From Cryptomeria japonica (taxonomy: Eukaryota; Streptophyta; Pinopsida; Cupressales; Cupressaceae): 64,000 nt of DNA. Shown here piece by piece: positions 47,577 through 58,740 of the stretch (position 1 is its first letter; every line of letters starts with the position of its first letter). The notes beneath the pieces were generated by a model. That model was not told where the DNA came from, made no database searches, and worked only from the letters and a program-made list of their open reading frames with translations. The position numbers and the translations under genes are program-made. The DNA lies in contig NC_081411.1 of NCBI RefSeq assembly GCF_030272615.1, positions 832,366,160 through 832,430,159 on the forward strand, given 5' to 3'.

Positions 47577-47804
47577 GATTAAAGAAAAGTACTTAGTAAT
47601 CACTTTCGATGAAACCCTAACAAAATCCTTTAGTCACCGGTGAACTCGCTTGAGAAGATATCTGATTGCTCTGAAATGCCTTTGATCACTCTTAGTCGCT
47701 CTTAATCACACTGAATTGCTCTGAATGCAAGGTAATAAAAAATAAAGTGAATTCAACCTTTTATCCTCCAAGAAAAACCCTAATCTTTCATTGACATCAA
47801 TGAC
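47577..47804 (-). other. LARD spacer between ORF1 and ORF2
   Basis: About 230 bp with stops in all minus frames. It separates the zinc-knuckle ORF from ORF2. No feature recognised. Confidence 0.4.
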
Positions 47805-49067
47805 TACAGGTGAAAGCTACCGGATCTCGAACAAAAGATCTCCATTCCGAATAAGCATCTCCAATGTCTGGAACATCTTCTAGAACCTCTTCCTGGGGCA
47901 TATGCATAATCTTCATGAATTTTGCCTACCCCTAAGGCATCTACCTCAATTACTGGTTGAGATTCCTGCCGGTGCAGGAGCAACCTCCTCTGCCGAATAA
48001 GTAACTGGTGTATTCCCATCTGCTGATTGTTCTTTAGTCTTCCTGACCCATCTCAGGATATGATCTTGCTGGATTTCATTAACCTTCTCTTTCCCTTTCT
48101 CATTTGATCCTTCATTACCAACCTATGGATTTCTTTTTCTACAGAATTTAGCAATATGTCCAACCTCATTACATGCATAACATGTAACATTAACGCTTTG
48201 AATTACTTTGCTAAAACCAGTACAATTGTTTGACTTGCACTAATTAGCCATATATCCAAATTTTTCACATACATAGCATTTTACATTCATTCTGCAATAT
48301 TTTGTCTTATGACCATACTTATTACATTTAGAACATTGACTAGGAGCAAGATCAGGTTTCTGATTTGCTCTGTTTTACATTGCCTAGCCATGTGACCAAA
48401 TTTATTGCAAACAAAACATCTACCATTAAATTTATAACCATTAAACCGCCTTACCGATGTCTTATGGTTTTGATCTTCATTAGCAGTACTAGAACTCTGA
48501 CCTTTCTCAAATCCAAGTCCACTAAAATCTCCATTCTGCCTTTGTCTCTTCAATAAATCATCTAGCTGTGCTGAACTAATCTTGAATTTTTCTTTATACT
48601 CACTTGCAATAGTTAGATCTTCTCTAAAAAATTATTATTTGTCTTTCAATCTCTTGTTCATTACCCTGGGATTGTACCAAATCAGTTCTCAACATATCAT
48701 TCTCATGAACCAACCAACCACATTCTTCAAATTTGTTCTTCAAGGATACAACAATATTTTCTTCCTTTTTCTTCCGGTCTTCAATCTCCTTAGAAAACCT
48801 CATGGTTATAGCTTGCATTTCATTTCTCATGACCATGTTCTCCTGACTCAATTTCTGACATTGTTCCTTAAGTGCATCTTTCTCTTCATCATCCCGATTT
48901 TGCAAAAGATCCTTCCTCCTAGCTTGAACATATGACAACCTCTCCTGTAGGAAAAGAATGAATTCCTTAGCAAAATTCAATTCATCTTGTAGCTTTAAGT
49001 TCTTCAACCTTTCAACATCATAATCTTCAAGTGCCATCTCAAGTTGCTTCTCCAAACCCATATCCAT
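47805..49067 (-). pseudogene. LARD ORF1: coiled-coil protein with four zinc knuckles (Gag-like)
   Basis: ATG at 49067 starts DMGLEKQLEMALEDYDVERL and a coiled coil of about 140 residues. A one-base shift at a T-run near 48626 breaks the frame. Next comes LDDLLKRQRQNGDFSGLGFE, a block like that before the knuckles of some copia Gags. Four CCHC units follow at about 48415-48130: CFVCNKFGHMARQC, CSKCNKYGHKTKYC (shifted frame), CYVCEKFGYMAN-C (His to Tyr, plus a stop) and CYACNEVGHIAKFC. The tail is acidic (EEVLEDVPDIGDAY). Probable RNA-binding Gag-like role. Confidence 0.65.
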
Positions 49068-49121
49068 GGATTCTGGATTTAGGATTCTCCTCAAGATGTT
49101 AAACTTCCTTCGAGGCACAAG

Positions 49122-49133
49122 GCTCTGATACCA
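49122..49133 (-). other. LARD primer-binding site
   Basis: Minus strand TGGTATCAGAGC, identical to the copia primer sites at 14982 and 41289. Confidence 0.88.
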
Positions 49134-49135
49134 AT

Positions 49136-50089
49136 TATTGGAATCCAATAACACTTAGAGGGGGGTTGAATCAGTGTTATACTAGAATGATCAATTTTAG
49201 CCTTATTAAAACATGCATACACCAACCGGTACATACAGAATTGAAAGAAGTAAAGCAATCGATAATCCAATCACATAAATGAGAACCATAACACATAGAA
49301 TTATACGTGGAAAACCTCAAAGAGGAAAATCCACGGTGGGATTTGTGATGCACAATATCAATTCGCTAGCCATATGAAGAGATATTACAAAATATAAGGG
49401 GCCCACACTTGCAGGAAGGCTTACAGCCTAGAGCACACTGCTCAATCACAAAAGGAGCCTCACTGACTACATATAAATCCAGATTTCAATCCAGAGAAAT
49501 CAGTGAACTTCTAAGATAGCATCTTTTATGCTAGAATATAGTTCTGGTTAAGCTCTGTATGTTCTAGTCTGAAACCCTAAACCCTTTACCGGAATAACGC
49601 TTACATAAATATCCTCACATACATGATCTCTCAGATATATTTCACATCTCCTTTATAATACATAGTCACATGATATCGCATTCACATATCCATCACAATA
49701 TTCCACTTCTATCAAAATGATCTAATTCAACTGACCTATATACACTATATAATTTATCATGCCTTATGGCGGCTTACAAAGATAATTACAATATCAATAT
49801 ACATGTTGGCTAGATAACATAAATTCATGAATATAAAAAAAAATGCCGATGTCGGATCCAAGAGATGTCGGCCTCCAATACTGATAACCATATTCTAAAC
49901 CATCTCAGCCTGCATTGGCAGTAACCAAAGAAATCTATATATACTACCGGTGCTAGTGCCAGTGAAGTGTCTTCCAATGAAGTGCTTGCCGGTACACAAC
50001 TGAACCAAAACATGAAGTCGGAACAAGATACCATGTTGCCATCAATGACAACATAGTGAAACCAACCAATTGAGTGTCAATTGCCAACA
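49136..50089 (-). repeat. LARD 5' LTR
   Basis: 954 bp, left edge tattggaatcc (the expected TG reads TA), right edge gccaaca. It is uninterrupted and so defines the empty site for the solo LTR in the 3' LTR. The G-rich motif gaggggggttgaatcag is at about 49158-49174. Confidence 0.88.
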
Positions 50090-50745
50090 AATAATTCATA
50101 TCTTCTCCCTATTTCTAGGTAAAAGGATTCTTGATGAAGGATAAGACAATTTTGACCCAAAGTGGGGTTATTTCATAATAGATATACATTGCTAAGTGAA
50201 GAAGAGGTTGTACTCAAGGATACACACCTCTTGTATAAGAGAGAAACCTTGAGAAAACAAACAGCTTCACACAAGGAATGACATCATATCATAAGCAAAT
50301 ACCACACATGCTAGGAAAAGTGGATCCTTAGAAAGGATATGAGATAGAAGATAAAATCAATAACAACCAAGAATAGGGACAAAGAGAATGATTTTACTCC
50401 TTATAAAGAGAGATTATACATAAAATATGTACCATTCCAAGCAAAGAATAGTTCCTAACCAATAAACACACATGTACTCACATGGAGGAAAATTAAATGT
50501 GAGAAAAGACATCAAGCTATGAAAAATACAACCCAAAAGAAGAGGAAGTCTTTGAATAGGAGAGAGAGTTGAATATATTATCCTTTCCCCCTAAGGAAAG
50601 AGACAAGGAACAATTATTTTTCTATCCAAGTATGATTGGATATGAAGATGCATCACCACATATGACAAAGAGACCCTAATACAATTAAACAACTAATGTA
50701 ATAGGATAAGGTGAAACATAATAAGGTAAATAGAGTGGTAAGGCA
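50090..50745 (-). other. R/X internal region resuming after LARD
   Basis: Begins with the second aataa of the LARD duplication. It is AT-rich and non-coding, with no domain in any frame. Confidence 0.45.
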
Positions 50746-51855
50746 CTACCTCTTCACCAAAAAAATAACAAGATCAGTTGTAAGAGATATGTGTGCTTGA
50801 TCAAATTGGTCTTGAATAAATTCTTTAAAATATTTATAATTTCCAAGAGAATGAGAATAACAACGATAAAAAAGACAATAATCATCACATTTTATGAAAG
50901 GAAATATAACATTCTTATACTTCAATCTCCAAAAATTCTTGTAAATAATTTTTCTTGATTTGTCAACATGGCTAAGTCTTGTCTCTTGAGATGTAGAACA
51001 AGGTGTTGAAGGAGAATGATCATTTTTTTGAGGCAAAAAAATGGGCAAAGAAGGAGGAGGATTATTTGATGTAGAAGCATGTTTTTATGGGTGATAGTTT
51101 CCATGTCTTGCAAAGTACTCCTTAATCATTTGAACCTTACGAGAATCCTCCAAAAATGTGTGAGAATTGGGATATCCTAGGCCTTCTTTAGTAAATTGTG
51201 TGGGAAGGTCTATAGGGATCTTAATGCCTTGTTCATATTTTCCAAGTTCTTATCCTCTATAGCCTTGTTTTGAAATCATATCATATCCAACTTCTTAAGA
51301 TATTCTTAATTGTGAAAGATAAGGGCTTTCATTATGAATTTATTCAAAATTTGTAGTTTAAGGACTCATAGAAGGGTCAAGAGGATAATTAGATGAAGAA
51401 GGAATATTCATTTTAGAGGAGATTCTCCTTTCTATCATCATTATTTATGTTCTCTTTAGTTGGTTGGGGAGAAGGGTCCTTGTCATATAAGGCTTCATAT
51501 TTGCTTAATGTTATGCAAGGAGATAGATCATGAATAAAATGTGCAACATCATCTTGCCTACAAATGTGTTGATGATTAAGATAATCTCTAGGAGAATAGG
51601 AGGATCTAGAGAGATTGATACACCAACATTTTGACGTTGACCCCCTTGCACTAGAGAATGTGTATGAGAATAATATGGTGGCATGTTTCTCTTCAATGCT
51701 TGCCCTCCATTGGAGAGATCATTGATAGGAGTATTGACTCTTTCCTCATTCCCCTAAGATACCCTAGGAGAGGTACACGTGTTAACCTAGGTATTCAATG
51801 TCATCTCGAGGATTATTATTATCTACAAAAGCTTTTATGTGATCTACACATGTAA
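50746..51855 (-). pseudogene. Gypsy Gag fragment of subfamily X
   Basis: The frame 51048-50746 contains YCLFYRCYSHSLGNYKYFKE followed by FIQDQFDQ, a knuckle-like C-x2-F/H ... H-S-L-x-x-C/Y pattern typical of the region after the capsid domain in gypsy Gag. Further right, 51696-51511, only scraps of the N-terminal part remain. Many stops. The sequence differs from the R Gag at 8930-10679, so two related subfamilies are present. Confidence 0.5.
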
Positions 51856-52167
51856 TGTATTTTTTTAAAAATATCATCATAAAACAACATAGAACATGGA
51901 TAAAATATTTAAGAAATAATTTTCAAGGATGAAATATCTCTGAAATTCTAATGATGCCATATGCAAGAGTAATATGGATGGAAATAAGTAATGTAAAGTG
52001 AAAGAAGCTATTATCCAACAAACAATTTTAATAAATGTAACTAAGAAACAAAGTAATCACATGTCAAATAGAAATCAATCAAATTTAGTGAATTTTATTA
52101 TGAAACATCCCAAATCAGATCTAAAAATATGAAGATAGAAATGTAAGATAAGTTTTCTTCATTAAAA
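51856..52167 (-). other. Leader of subfamily X with decayed primer site
   Basis: Non-coding, AT-rich. The minus strand next to the LTR reads TTTTAATGAAG, which resembles the R primer-site start TTTTGGTGAA with G to A changes. Confidence 0.4.
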
Positions 52168-52330
52168 TGTAATGGTGTGATTTGGAAATTAGGGTTTCAC
52201 CAATTAAGATAATAAAACCACTAATCTCATCAAATTAACCATACATTAAAAGGGGAGGAAATTCAATATATCTAGCACAATTCAACTAAGAAAATGGATG
52301 AGATGTCAATTAAATTTACCTATAGGATTT
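52168..52330 (-). repeat. Truncated C-type LTR of subfamily X
   Basis: Starts tgtaatggtg and matches 3669-3840. Cut at 52331, where repeat E2 begins. No gene. Confidence 0.55.
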
Positions 52331-52926
52331 TGTAGAGGAGGGGATTTGTTATCTCTAAGATGATAAATAATAGAGAACAAATCAATCCACCACTACCTCA
52401 CTTAAACTAGTGCTAAGGGTGAGCCAGAGGATAACAACAAAGTAAAATTATACTAATAGAGAAGTAACTAAACAATTAAAATGTGGGAACAATGAACCAT
52501 GAAATTCTGAGCTAACAAGGAGAAACAAAACTAAGAATAAATTATACCAAAGAATTAGGAAGGTATCGGGTTTTGGATGCCAACATGGTGTGTGGAGGTC
52601 AGAATGACAGACTGCCGTCTGTACGACCAGAGAACACATAATCCAACAAAAAGTGTACAAGAACTCTCTGTGACTGCACCAAACCTGTTCACCACCTGCA
52701 CACATGGAGATGGGGGAAATGTTGGGGCTATATAGGGGTCTTCCTCAATCAGACCCCCATTTTGGTGTTTCCACCTCCATAGACAGCCAAATAAATAGAT
52801 TGGATAACAAATAATAGATAAAAATAAAAATAGAAACTATACTCTGCTTAATGGAAGCAAACCCCTATTGCAAATGGATAAAAATGATTATTGATAAACT
52901 AAATGCACCTAGAGGATAGATACACT
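52331..52926 (+). repeat. Non-coding repeat E2
   Basis: Starts tgtagaggagggg and aligns with the reverse complement of E1 (7090-8046), sharing the block around 52750-52790. It is cut at 52927 by the G2 LTR. No coding content. Confidence 0.5.
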
Positions 52927-53445
52927 TGTTTATGGTAAAAATGGAAACAATAATATTGAAAGAATGAATAAATTCAACCACAAAACACTAGCCTAACAAC
53001 AAAAAAGATCCACCATAACATATGAAGATTACCTAAGACAATTCAAATCAAATGAAATCACAAAGATTATACCATCACATCTCCAATAAGGTTTTGATCT
53101 CCATTCTTGCTATCTCCATTGATCTTGCTTGATATATTTGCTCTTAGATTTTATGTGTGCACAAGAGCTCAACAAAGAACGAAAATGTGGTTGCAAGTAG
53201 GCTTGATCACATATGAAAGTTCGAATGCGAGAATGCTTGGGAGTGCTAGTAGTTGAATAGCTGATTAGAATCATTAGGAGATTATGAGGATTGATAATGA
53301 GAGAAGCATCCTCTTATATAGAAGACACTATAATAAATGGAGGGATAAGATTGAGAGGTGTAAAAGATAAATGGTTGGCTAAGATTAGAGGGTGTTGGTG
53401 TTGGAAATAAGCCACACTCAGACTGACGATGGACTGGTCCAAGAG

Positions 53446-53517
53446 GGGCCAGTAGCTTAGTGGTAGAGCACTCCAGCAACGTATGGAAGGTCCTAGGTTC
53501 GTGTCCTAGCTGGTCCA
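53446..53517 (+). other. tRNA-like sequence in TRIM-2 left LTR
   Basis: 72 nt: acceptor halves GGGCCAG and CTGGTCC, D-arm TAGCTTAGTGGTAGAGC, T-arm CTAGG-TTCGTGT-CCTAG. Box B GGTTCGTGTCC has one change from the consensus. The anticodon arm pairs four bases around an 8-nt loop. No CCA end. Confidence 0.78.
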
Positions 53518-53644
53518 TGTCTTAACATGGTATTAGAGCCAGGTCTAGGCTAAGAGCCCCAAGCACACAAGAGGTGTGGCTTAAGGGGGGGTGTTGGTGT
53601 TGGAAATAAGCCACACCCGGACCGACGATGGACTAGTCCAAGAG

Positions 53645-53716
53645 GGGCCAGTAGCTCAGTGGTAGAGCACTCCAGCAGCGTATGGAAGGTCCTAGGTTCA
53701 TGTCCTAACTGGTCCA
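53645..53716 (+). other. tRNA-like sequence in TRIM-2 right LTR
   Basis: Same structure, box A TAGCTCAGTGG intact, box B GGTTCATGTCC with the central CpG decayed to CA. Confidence 0.78.
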
Positions 53717-54080
53717 TGTCTCAACAGAGGGTAGGTAGAGGAAATAATTAAATAATGAGAGGGTAGGTAGTGTAGGAATTAAGAGATGAATGACATGTGT
53801 CATGGGTAGAAAATGTTAATGAATTAATTAAATAAATACAGATTTATTTAATTAATAGAAGAAGTGGGATCAATTAAATAAATAAAAGTATTTATTTAAT
53901 TTAGGAAAGGACAATTCAAATAAATAAAGGTATTTATTTAAATGAGAAATACGACTAGAAAAGGATAAATGAATTAATTAAATAAATAAAGATTTATTTA
54001 ATTAATAAAAGAATTAGGATTAAATATTTAAATAAATAAAATATTTATTTAATTAGATAGGACAATTTTAGGTGTCTACA

Positions 54081-55132
54081 TTTTGCCTCTCTTTGAGACA
54101 ATGCAGCTTGTTGCGTTGTTTCAAAGAAGATAAGCTGAACTGATACAAAGTTGCACCAAGATGGGAATGATATGCCCTCTCGAGAGATTGGATGAAAATG
54201 TTTGAAAAGATCGTAGATAATCTCTCTAGAATGGACTGACTAGATAGGGTAGAGTGACAGAGCCATGAGATAAAGAAGACTGACACGGAAGACTAGGGCT
54301 AGGGTAGTCTATAAGATAGACTACGAGGGAAAAAATCCCAATTGTCATCCACACACCTAAGAGATCAGAGTGTAGAGAGAGCAAAGAGTAGTCAACAGTC
54401 AGTAGCGATGGCATTGGTGCATAGATTGCATTAATTATTGTCATAAATGCATGCTAGGTAGAGTAATAAATGCACATTAGTTAGGTTGCAAAAAATGTTA
54501 AGCGGGGCAAAAGACAGGAAGGCACATCTACGTTGGTGCCAGGCGCATCTAGGTAGGCTAGGAACGTTTATGAAATGCACACGCGTTTGTGTCATGAATG
54601 CGCATTTATGTCTTCAAGGTCGAATCGATAGTTCTGTGATAAACATACACTGTTTATTGGATAAGCTGCTAAGAGGATAGACTCAAACAGGTCCTCTAGG
54701 GAAGACTAGGATAGCAGATAGGACTAGGATTGACAATTCTGTGATAGAACATACATTGCCAATCAGGAAACTACTCAAGAGGATACACTCAAGCACATGC
54801 CCTAGGATAGGATAGATCGAGGCACTTTGTGATGAACAAGGAGTACCATAGAAATTGACAATTCTATTTGCCAATTGGATTGGGCTGAAACTGACAATTG
54901 TGTGATAGAACATACGTTGCCAATTGGATAAGCTACTCAAGAGGATACACTTAAGTAGGTGCCCTACAAGATAGTTTGAAAGCAACACTTTGTGATGAAC
55001 AGGGAATGCCACTAGGATAGAGTGGCATATGATAGATGTAAGCACCAGGATAAAAAGCAACACTTTGTGATGAATAGGGAGTACCACTAGGATTGACACA
55101 GTTGATTTGCTTGACTGCAGGAGGACCTACCT
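54081..55132 (+). other. G2 5' flank of PMD gene: polypurine tract and tandem repeats
   Basis: Polypurine tract 54081-54095. 54630-55090 contains degenerate tandem units as in G1 (gacaattctgtgatagaaca, aagaggatacactcaag, cactttgtgatgaacagg). No ORF of its own. Confidence 0.5.
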
Positions 55133-56992
55133 ATGCTGGAGTCACATGAGAGATTCCCTTCAATTCAAAATTTATGACCAGAGCCGACACTTGAGGATAG
55201 AGAAACAGTTGAGGCTATGGGATTGTGATACATTATGTATGTGCCTGAGTTTCAGGTGAACATGGAATTGCTGACTACATTAGCTGAGAGATGGCACTCA
55301 GAGACATGCATGTTTCATTTGGTGATGGGTGAGATGACAGTCACCTTAGAGGATGAATATAAGATACTGAGGATACCAATCGTTGGGGAGTTGGTTCCTT
55401 ATGAACGAGATGGATATAGGGATGCACTGAGACAAGTGTTTTAGGATCCAAGATTGGAGATGAGGGAGAGACATGTGGCCTGGGACACCATGACAATGAT
55501 AGGATTGGTGCTACCGACAGTGCTGACAGGAGTGATCAGTGGGTTCCTATGTCCAGATAGGGTGACACAAGGGTTGGCTATGGGATGGGGGAGGACACTA
55601 GAGACATTGGTGATGGAGAACACCAGGTTTGCATGGGGGCCGTGTCTATTGGCACACTTGTATTATGAGCTACATCATTTTTTATATCTTGGATCAACAG
55701 GATTGGGGTGTAGAGTGACATTGTTGCAGGTATGGGCATATGAGCATCTTCTGGTGACACGACCAATACATTTTAGAGGCAGAGGACATGGATGCAATTT
55801 TGTACACCTATATGATATGATAATGTCATAGCAACAAATTGGGAGGCTAGAGTATTGGCGCAGGGTGATTGACGAGATAGACAATGTGGTATGGAGGCCG
55901 TACCAAGACTGTGAGGAGTGGGAGGATGATGCAGTGGAGCTGCCATATGTATTCAGGAGTAGGTATCTAATCGGTCAGACACTGTATATTATTGATAGGA
56001 AATTGATAGACAGGGTATGTAGGCAGTTCGACAGGATACAATAGATGCCACTGGGGTTAGGGATGTATGCGCAGACCATGAGGGATCAGGTGCGTTTGGG
56101 TCCGTTATTATCTTATGATCAGGCCGTGACACAGCTATAGGAGATGGTTCCCATTCCTTGGTATATATGGGAAAATTTAGAGGATGCAGGGATGGATGCA
56201 TAGTACACTGCATATTGGGCAGAGCATCCGTTTCCATGGCTGACGAATCCGGGGGAGCCAATAGAGGGAGATGATGGAGATGATAGTGGAGATGGCAGAG
56301 GCAGGGGCTGACAGCGGAGATGGGCCACATTGATAGAGAGGGGAGTGGCTCAAAGGAGAGAGGGTAGAGAGGAGAGATAGGCTCATTAGGCTCATGTAGT
56401 GAGGGGTAGAGGTGGATTTCCGTTACAGGTGCCAACAACATAGGTTCCCAAATAGGTATAGGGATAGGAGCAACCACATGAGCAACCATAGGAATAGGGT
56501 GAGGGGGGAGAGGAGGAGGATGAGCTACTATCCTTGAGGGAGATCTGGCAGGGACAAACAGATGAGATACAAGATCTAGTGAGGGATATGGCTAGGCTTA
56601 GGAGACAATTGAGGGATACTAAGCGGGAGAGGAATCAGGCTATTCAACGCTATACAAAGGCTGAGACAACATTGAGGGTAGGGAGACGGGCAACTGAGGA
56701 CACATGGGCTAGATATGCCTATGTTTTGCGGGCAGGGGAGGAGATAGCTTACTGGAGAGACCTGTACTATGGAGTGGTATGACTAGATTAGTGGGATAGG
56801 AGCTTCCAAAGATCGTCATAGACTACGATGACCACTGGAGGGAGAGATAGGAGGCAAGCGTCTAGTGGTGGGGTCATGGGTCCTCCACCACCACCAGATA
56901 GAGGGGGCAGGAGAGATGATCCTAGGGTGGGTCCTTCCAGGGCTCAGACTCTGTCGAGGCTAGCTGGCTCCAAGGAAGGGATTTCATCATAG
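55133..56992 (+). pseudogene. Plant mobile domain protein, full-length frame with nonsense codons, antisense in G2
   Basis: ATG at 55133 and TAG at 56990 bound one 619-codon frame with no frameshift. PMD signature: LLTTLAERWHSETCMFHL then MGEMTVTLEDEYKILRIPI, then WDTMTMIGLVLPTVLTGVIS and LLAHLYYELHHFLYLGSTG (codons about 35-210). A Q/E/R/G-rich linker covers codons about 385-465, and a coiled coil (DLVRDMARLRRQLRDTKRER) codons about 475-545. A proline-rich tail ends it. By hand I count 15 in-frame TAG, 4 TGA and no TAA. The family acts in plant chromatin silencing. Here it is transposon-borne and dead. Confidence 0.8.
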
Positions 56993-57111
56993 CCTTAGAG
57001 GGCTCCCTATGTATCTGTTTTGTACCATTTTGTATGATAATGTAGACACCTTTGGGTGATTGTAGCCATATGAGATTTGACATCATTGTATTATGACAAT
57101 TATGATTTTTG

Positions 57112-57143
<32 letters not shown>

Positions 57144-58740
57144 TGATTCATCTTTGCGGCAACTATTTGCATGTGTACCTATGTGATGTATGTTTCTATG
57201 CGATGCATGTTTATATATGATGCTTATAATATGGATGAAAATATGTACATGATGAAATGCAATATTTTTTTTGTTCTTTTATGTTTTTTAATATGTTATG
57301 CAAATGAAAATGTGAATGTATGGAATGCGAATGAACATGATAATACAAATAACTATTTACATGATGAGAAATATAAAATGTGCTAACATGTGTTGTGTGT
57401 AGGATGTGATGTAATTGTGATATCTATATGTATGAATTAAATGAGATATGTGGTAATGCAGGTGCAAACTACATGAAATGTAGATGTTTTTGGTGTGTCA
57501 TTATACTCAGTCATGTGATACTGGGCTACATGGACTCAAGAAGGACGATGAAGGTCAATCAAGAAAGGGGGATGGAAGGTAGAAGACATGGAAGTGAAAG
57601 AGATTCTTGTGCTATTATCATTATTGAGCTTTATTATGGCAAGCAAGCTATGACAATCGAGGTATATGTTTGACCTAGAAAGTCATTGTACCTGTTTGCA
57701 TGGAGATCAAGCAGTCACAAACAAGGAATGCCCCAGTTCACACTAGACTCACAGTGTCCTCATATCCTTGGACAAGTCATAGCATTACTAAGAGACAATC
57801 CACATACATCAAAGAAAATAGGTGACGATACCCCATCCTTGCCTTTCTAGTCAAAGACATCCTGGAGATAAAATCTCTAGTCAGAGACATCCTGGAAAAG
57901 ATAAAAGACATGTCACCAAAAAGGTAAAATCAAAAGAAAACCAAGACTTGACACCAACATCCACTGTAGTCCTCAAGTTTAGTGTCTCTTGTCACTTGTA
58001 TAAGTCTATTTAATTATGTTCACAAAAAGATAGATAGCACTGAACCATAATGTTGTTTGAGTCTGTTGAAAGAGTTGATTTGTTGAAGCCCATTGCTGCC
58101 GTGTCTCATCTGAAATTGACTGAATCCATGAAACTGATACTTTATTGTGGAGAAGATGGAACTTTATTGCGGATTTGTGATGCAAGTGTTCCTTTATTGT
58201 GGATTGCGCACAGATAGACTGAAGAAAACTGGAAGAAATTGTATTCCTCAGAACATGTGATGCTCGTAGTTCCACACCCATCACTAGACTTAGGATTTTC
58301 CTTATCCACAGATAGGAGCTACTTTATTATGGATGGAAAGGGGTGAAAAGGAGGGATTATTATGAATGGCTAACCAATTTGAGGTAGATCAATAGCAAGC
58401 CATGATGGGAATGGGTAAGTTTATTATGGATGGATAGGCTGTGAGTGTGTGTAAAGTGAAAGGATGAGATGGAATCTTAAAGGAGGGAGGAGCAATATCT
58501 CTACACATCGCTGGTGACCTGATTTTCACCATGGTACTTGCCCAGGGCACCACCGAAGTGGTTTTCACTGTTGGACAAAATGTTTTTCTATTATTTTTAA
58601 AAAAAATTTAATTTTTTTGTGTCACAAGGCACCTGTTTGCCAGGTTTTCACCAAGTAATGATTTTTTATTTTTATGAATTTTTTTTATTCTAGAATTTTT
58701 TTGATTTTTTTCTATTTTTGATTTTTTTTTGTATTTTTGA
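56993..58740. other. G2 spacer between PMD gene and integrase tail
   Basis: Non-coding. (AT)14 microsatellite at 57112-57139, T/A-rich block at 58585-58735. Homologous to G1 28209-29932. Confidence 0.45.

Larger units (their letters stand above)
22303..50089 (-). mobile_element. LARD: large non-autonomous LTR element with two ORFs
   Basis: 3' LTR 22303-24429 (contains a solo LTR), polypurine tract 24430-24441, ORF2, ORF1, primer site 49122-49133, 5' LTR 49136-50089. The target duplication aataa is exact (22298-22302, 50090-50094). Removing G1 leaves about 5 kb of interior. I find no protease, RT, RNase H or integrase motif. Primer site, polypurine context and LTR-end motif match the copia elements of the window, which suggests trans-mobilisation by copia enzymes. 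Confidence 0.85.
53393..53726 (+). mobile_element. TRIM-2: miniature LTR element with tRNA-like LTRs
   Basis: LTRs 53393-53527 and 53592-53726 (135 bp each) begin TGTTGGTGTTGG and end AACA. The 64-bp interior holds primer site TGGTATTAGAGCC (one C to T change) and polypurine tract TAAGGGGGGG (53582-53591). The target duplication gaggg is exact (53388-53392, 53727-53731). The G1 LTRs show the empty site (attagagggtaggtag). Opposite orientation to TRIM-1, same total length of 334 bp. No ORF. Confidence 0.93.
52927..54080 (-). repeat. G2 3' LTR, carrying TRIM-2
   Basis: Edges tgtttatgg and ggtgtctaca. Without TRIM-2 it is about 815 bp, like the G1 and G3 LTRs. AT-palindrome cluster at 53815-54055. 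Confidence 0.9.

Noticed and set aside
53446-53716. Two tandem host tRNA genes
   Set aside because: The tRNA-like units are 199 bp apart because they lie in the two LTRs of TRIM-2. They lack a regular anticodon arm, and the same arrangement recurs in TRIM-1.
55989-56489. Minus-strand frame of 166 codons opposite the PMD gene
   Set aside because: It is the shadow of the PMD frame, made proline/leucine-rich by the G-rich coding strand. The plus frame has the domain signature.
57112-57139. (AT)14 run as replication or cruciform element
   Set aside because: A simple microsatellite. G1 has only a short run at the homologous place, so no conserved role is supported.
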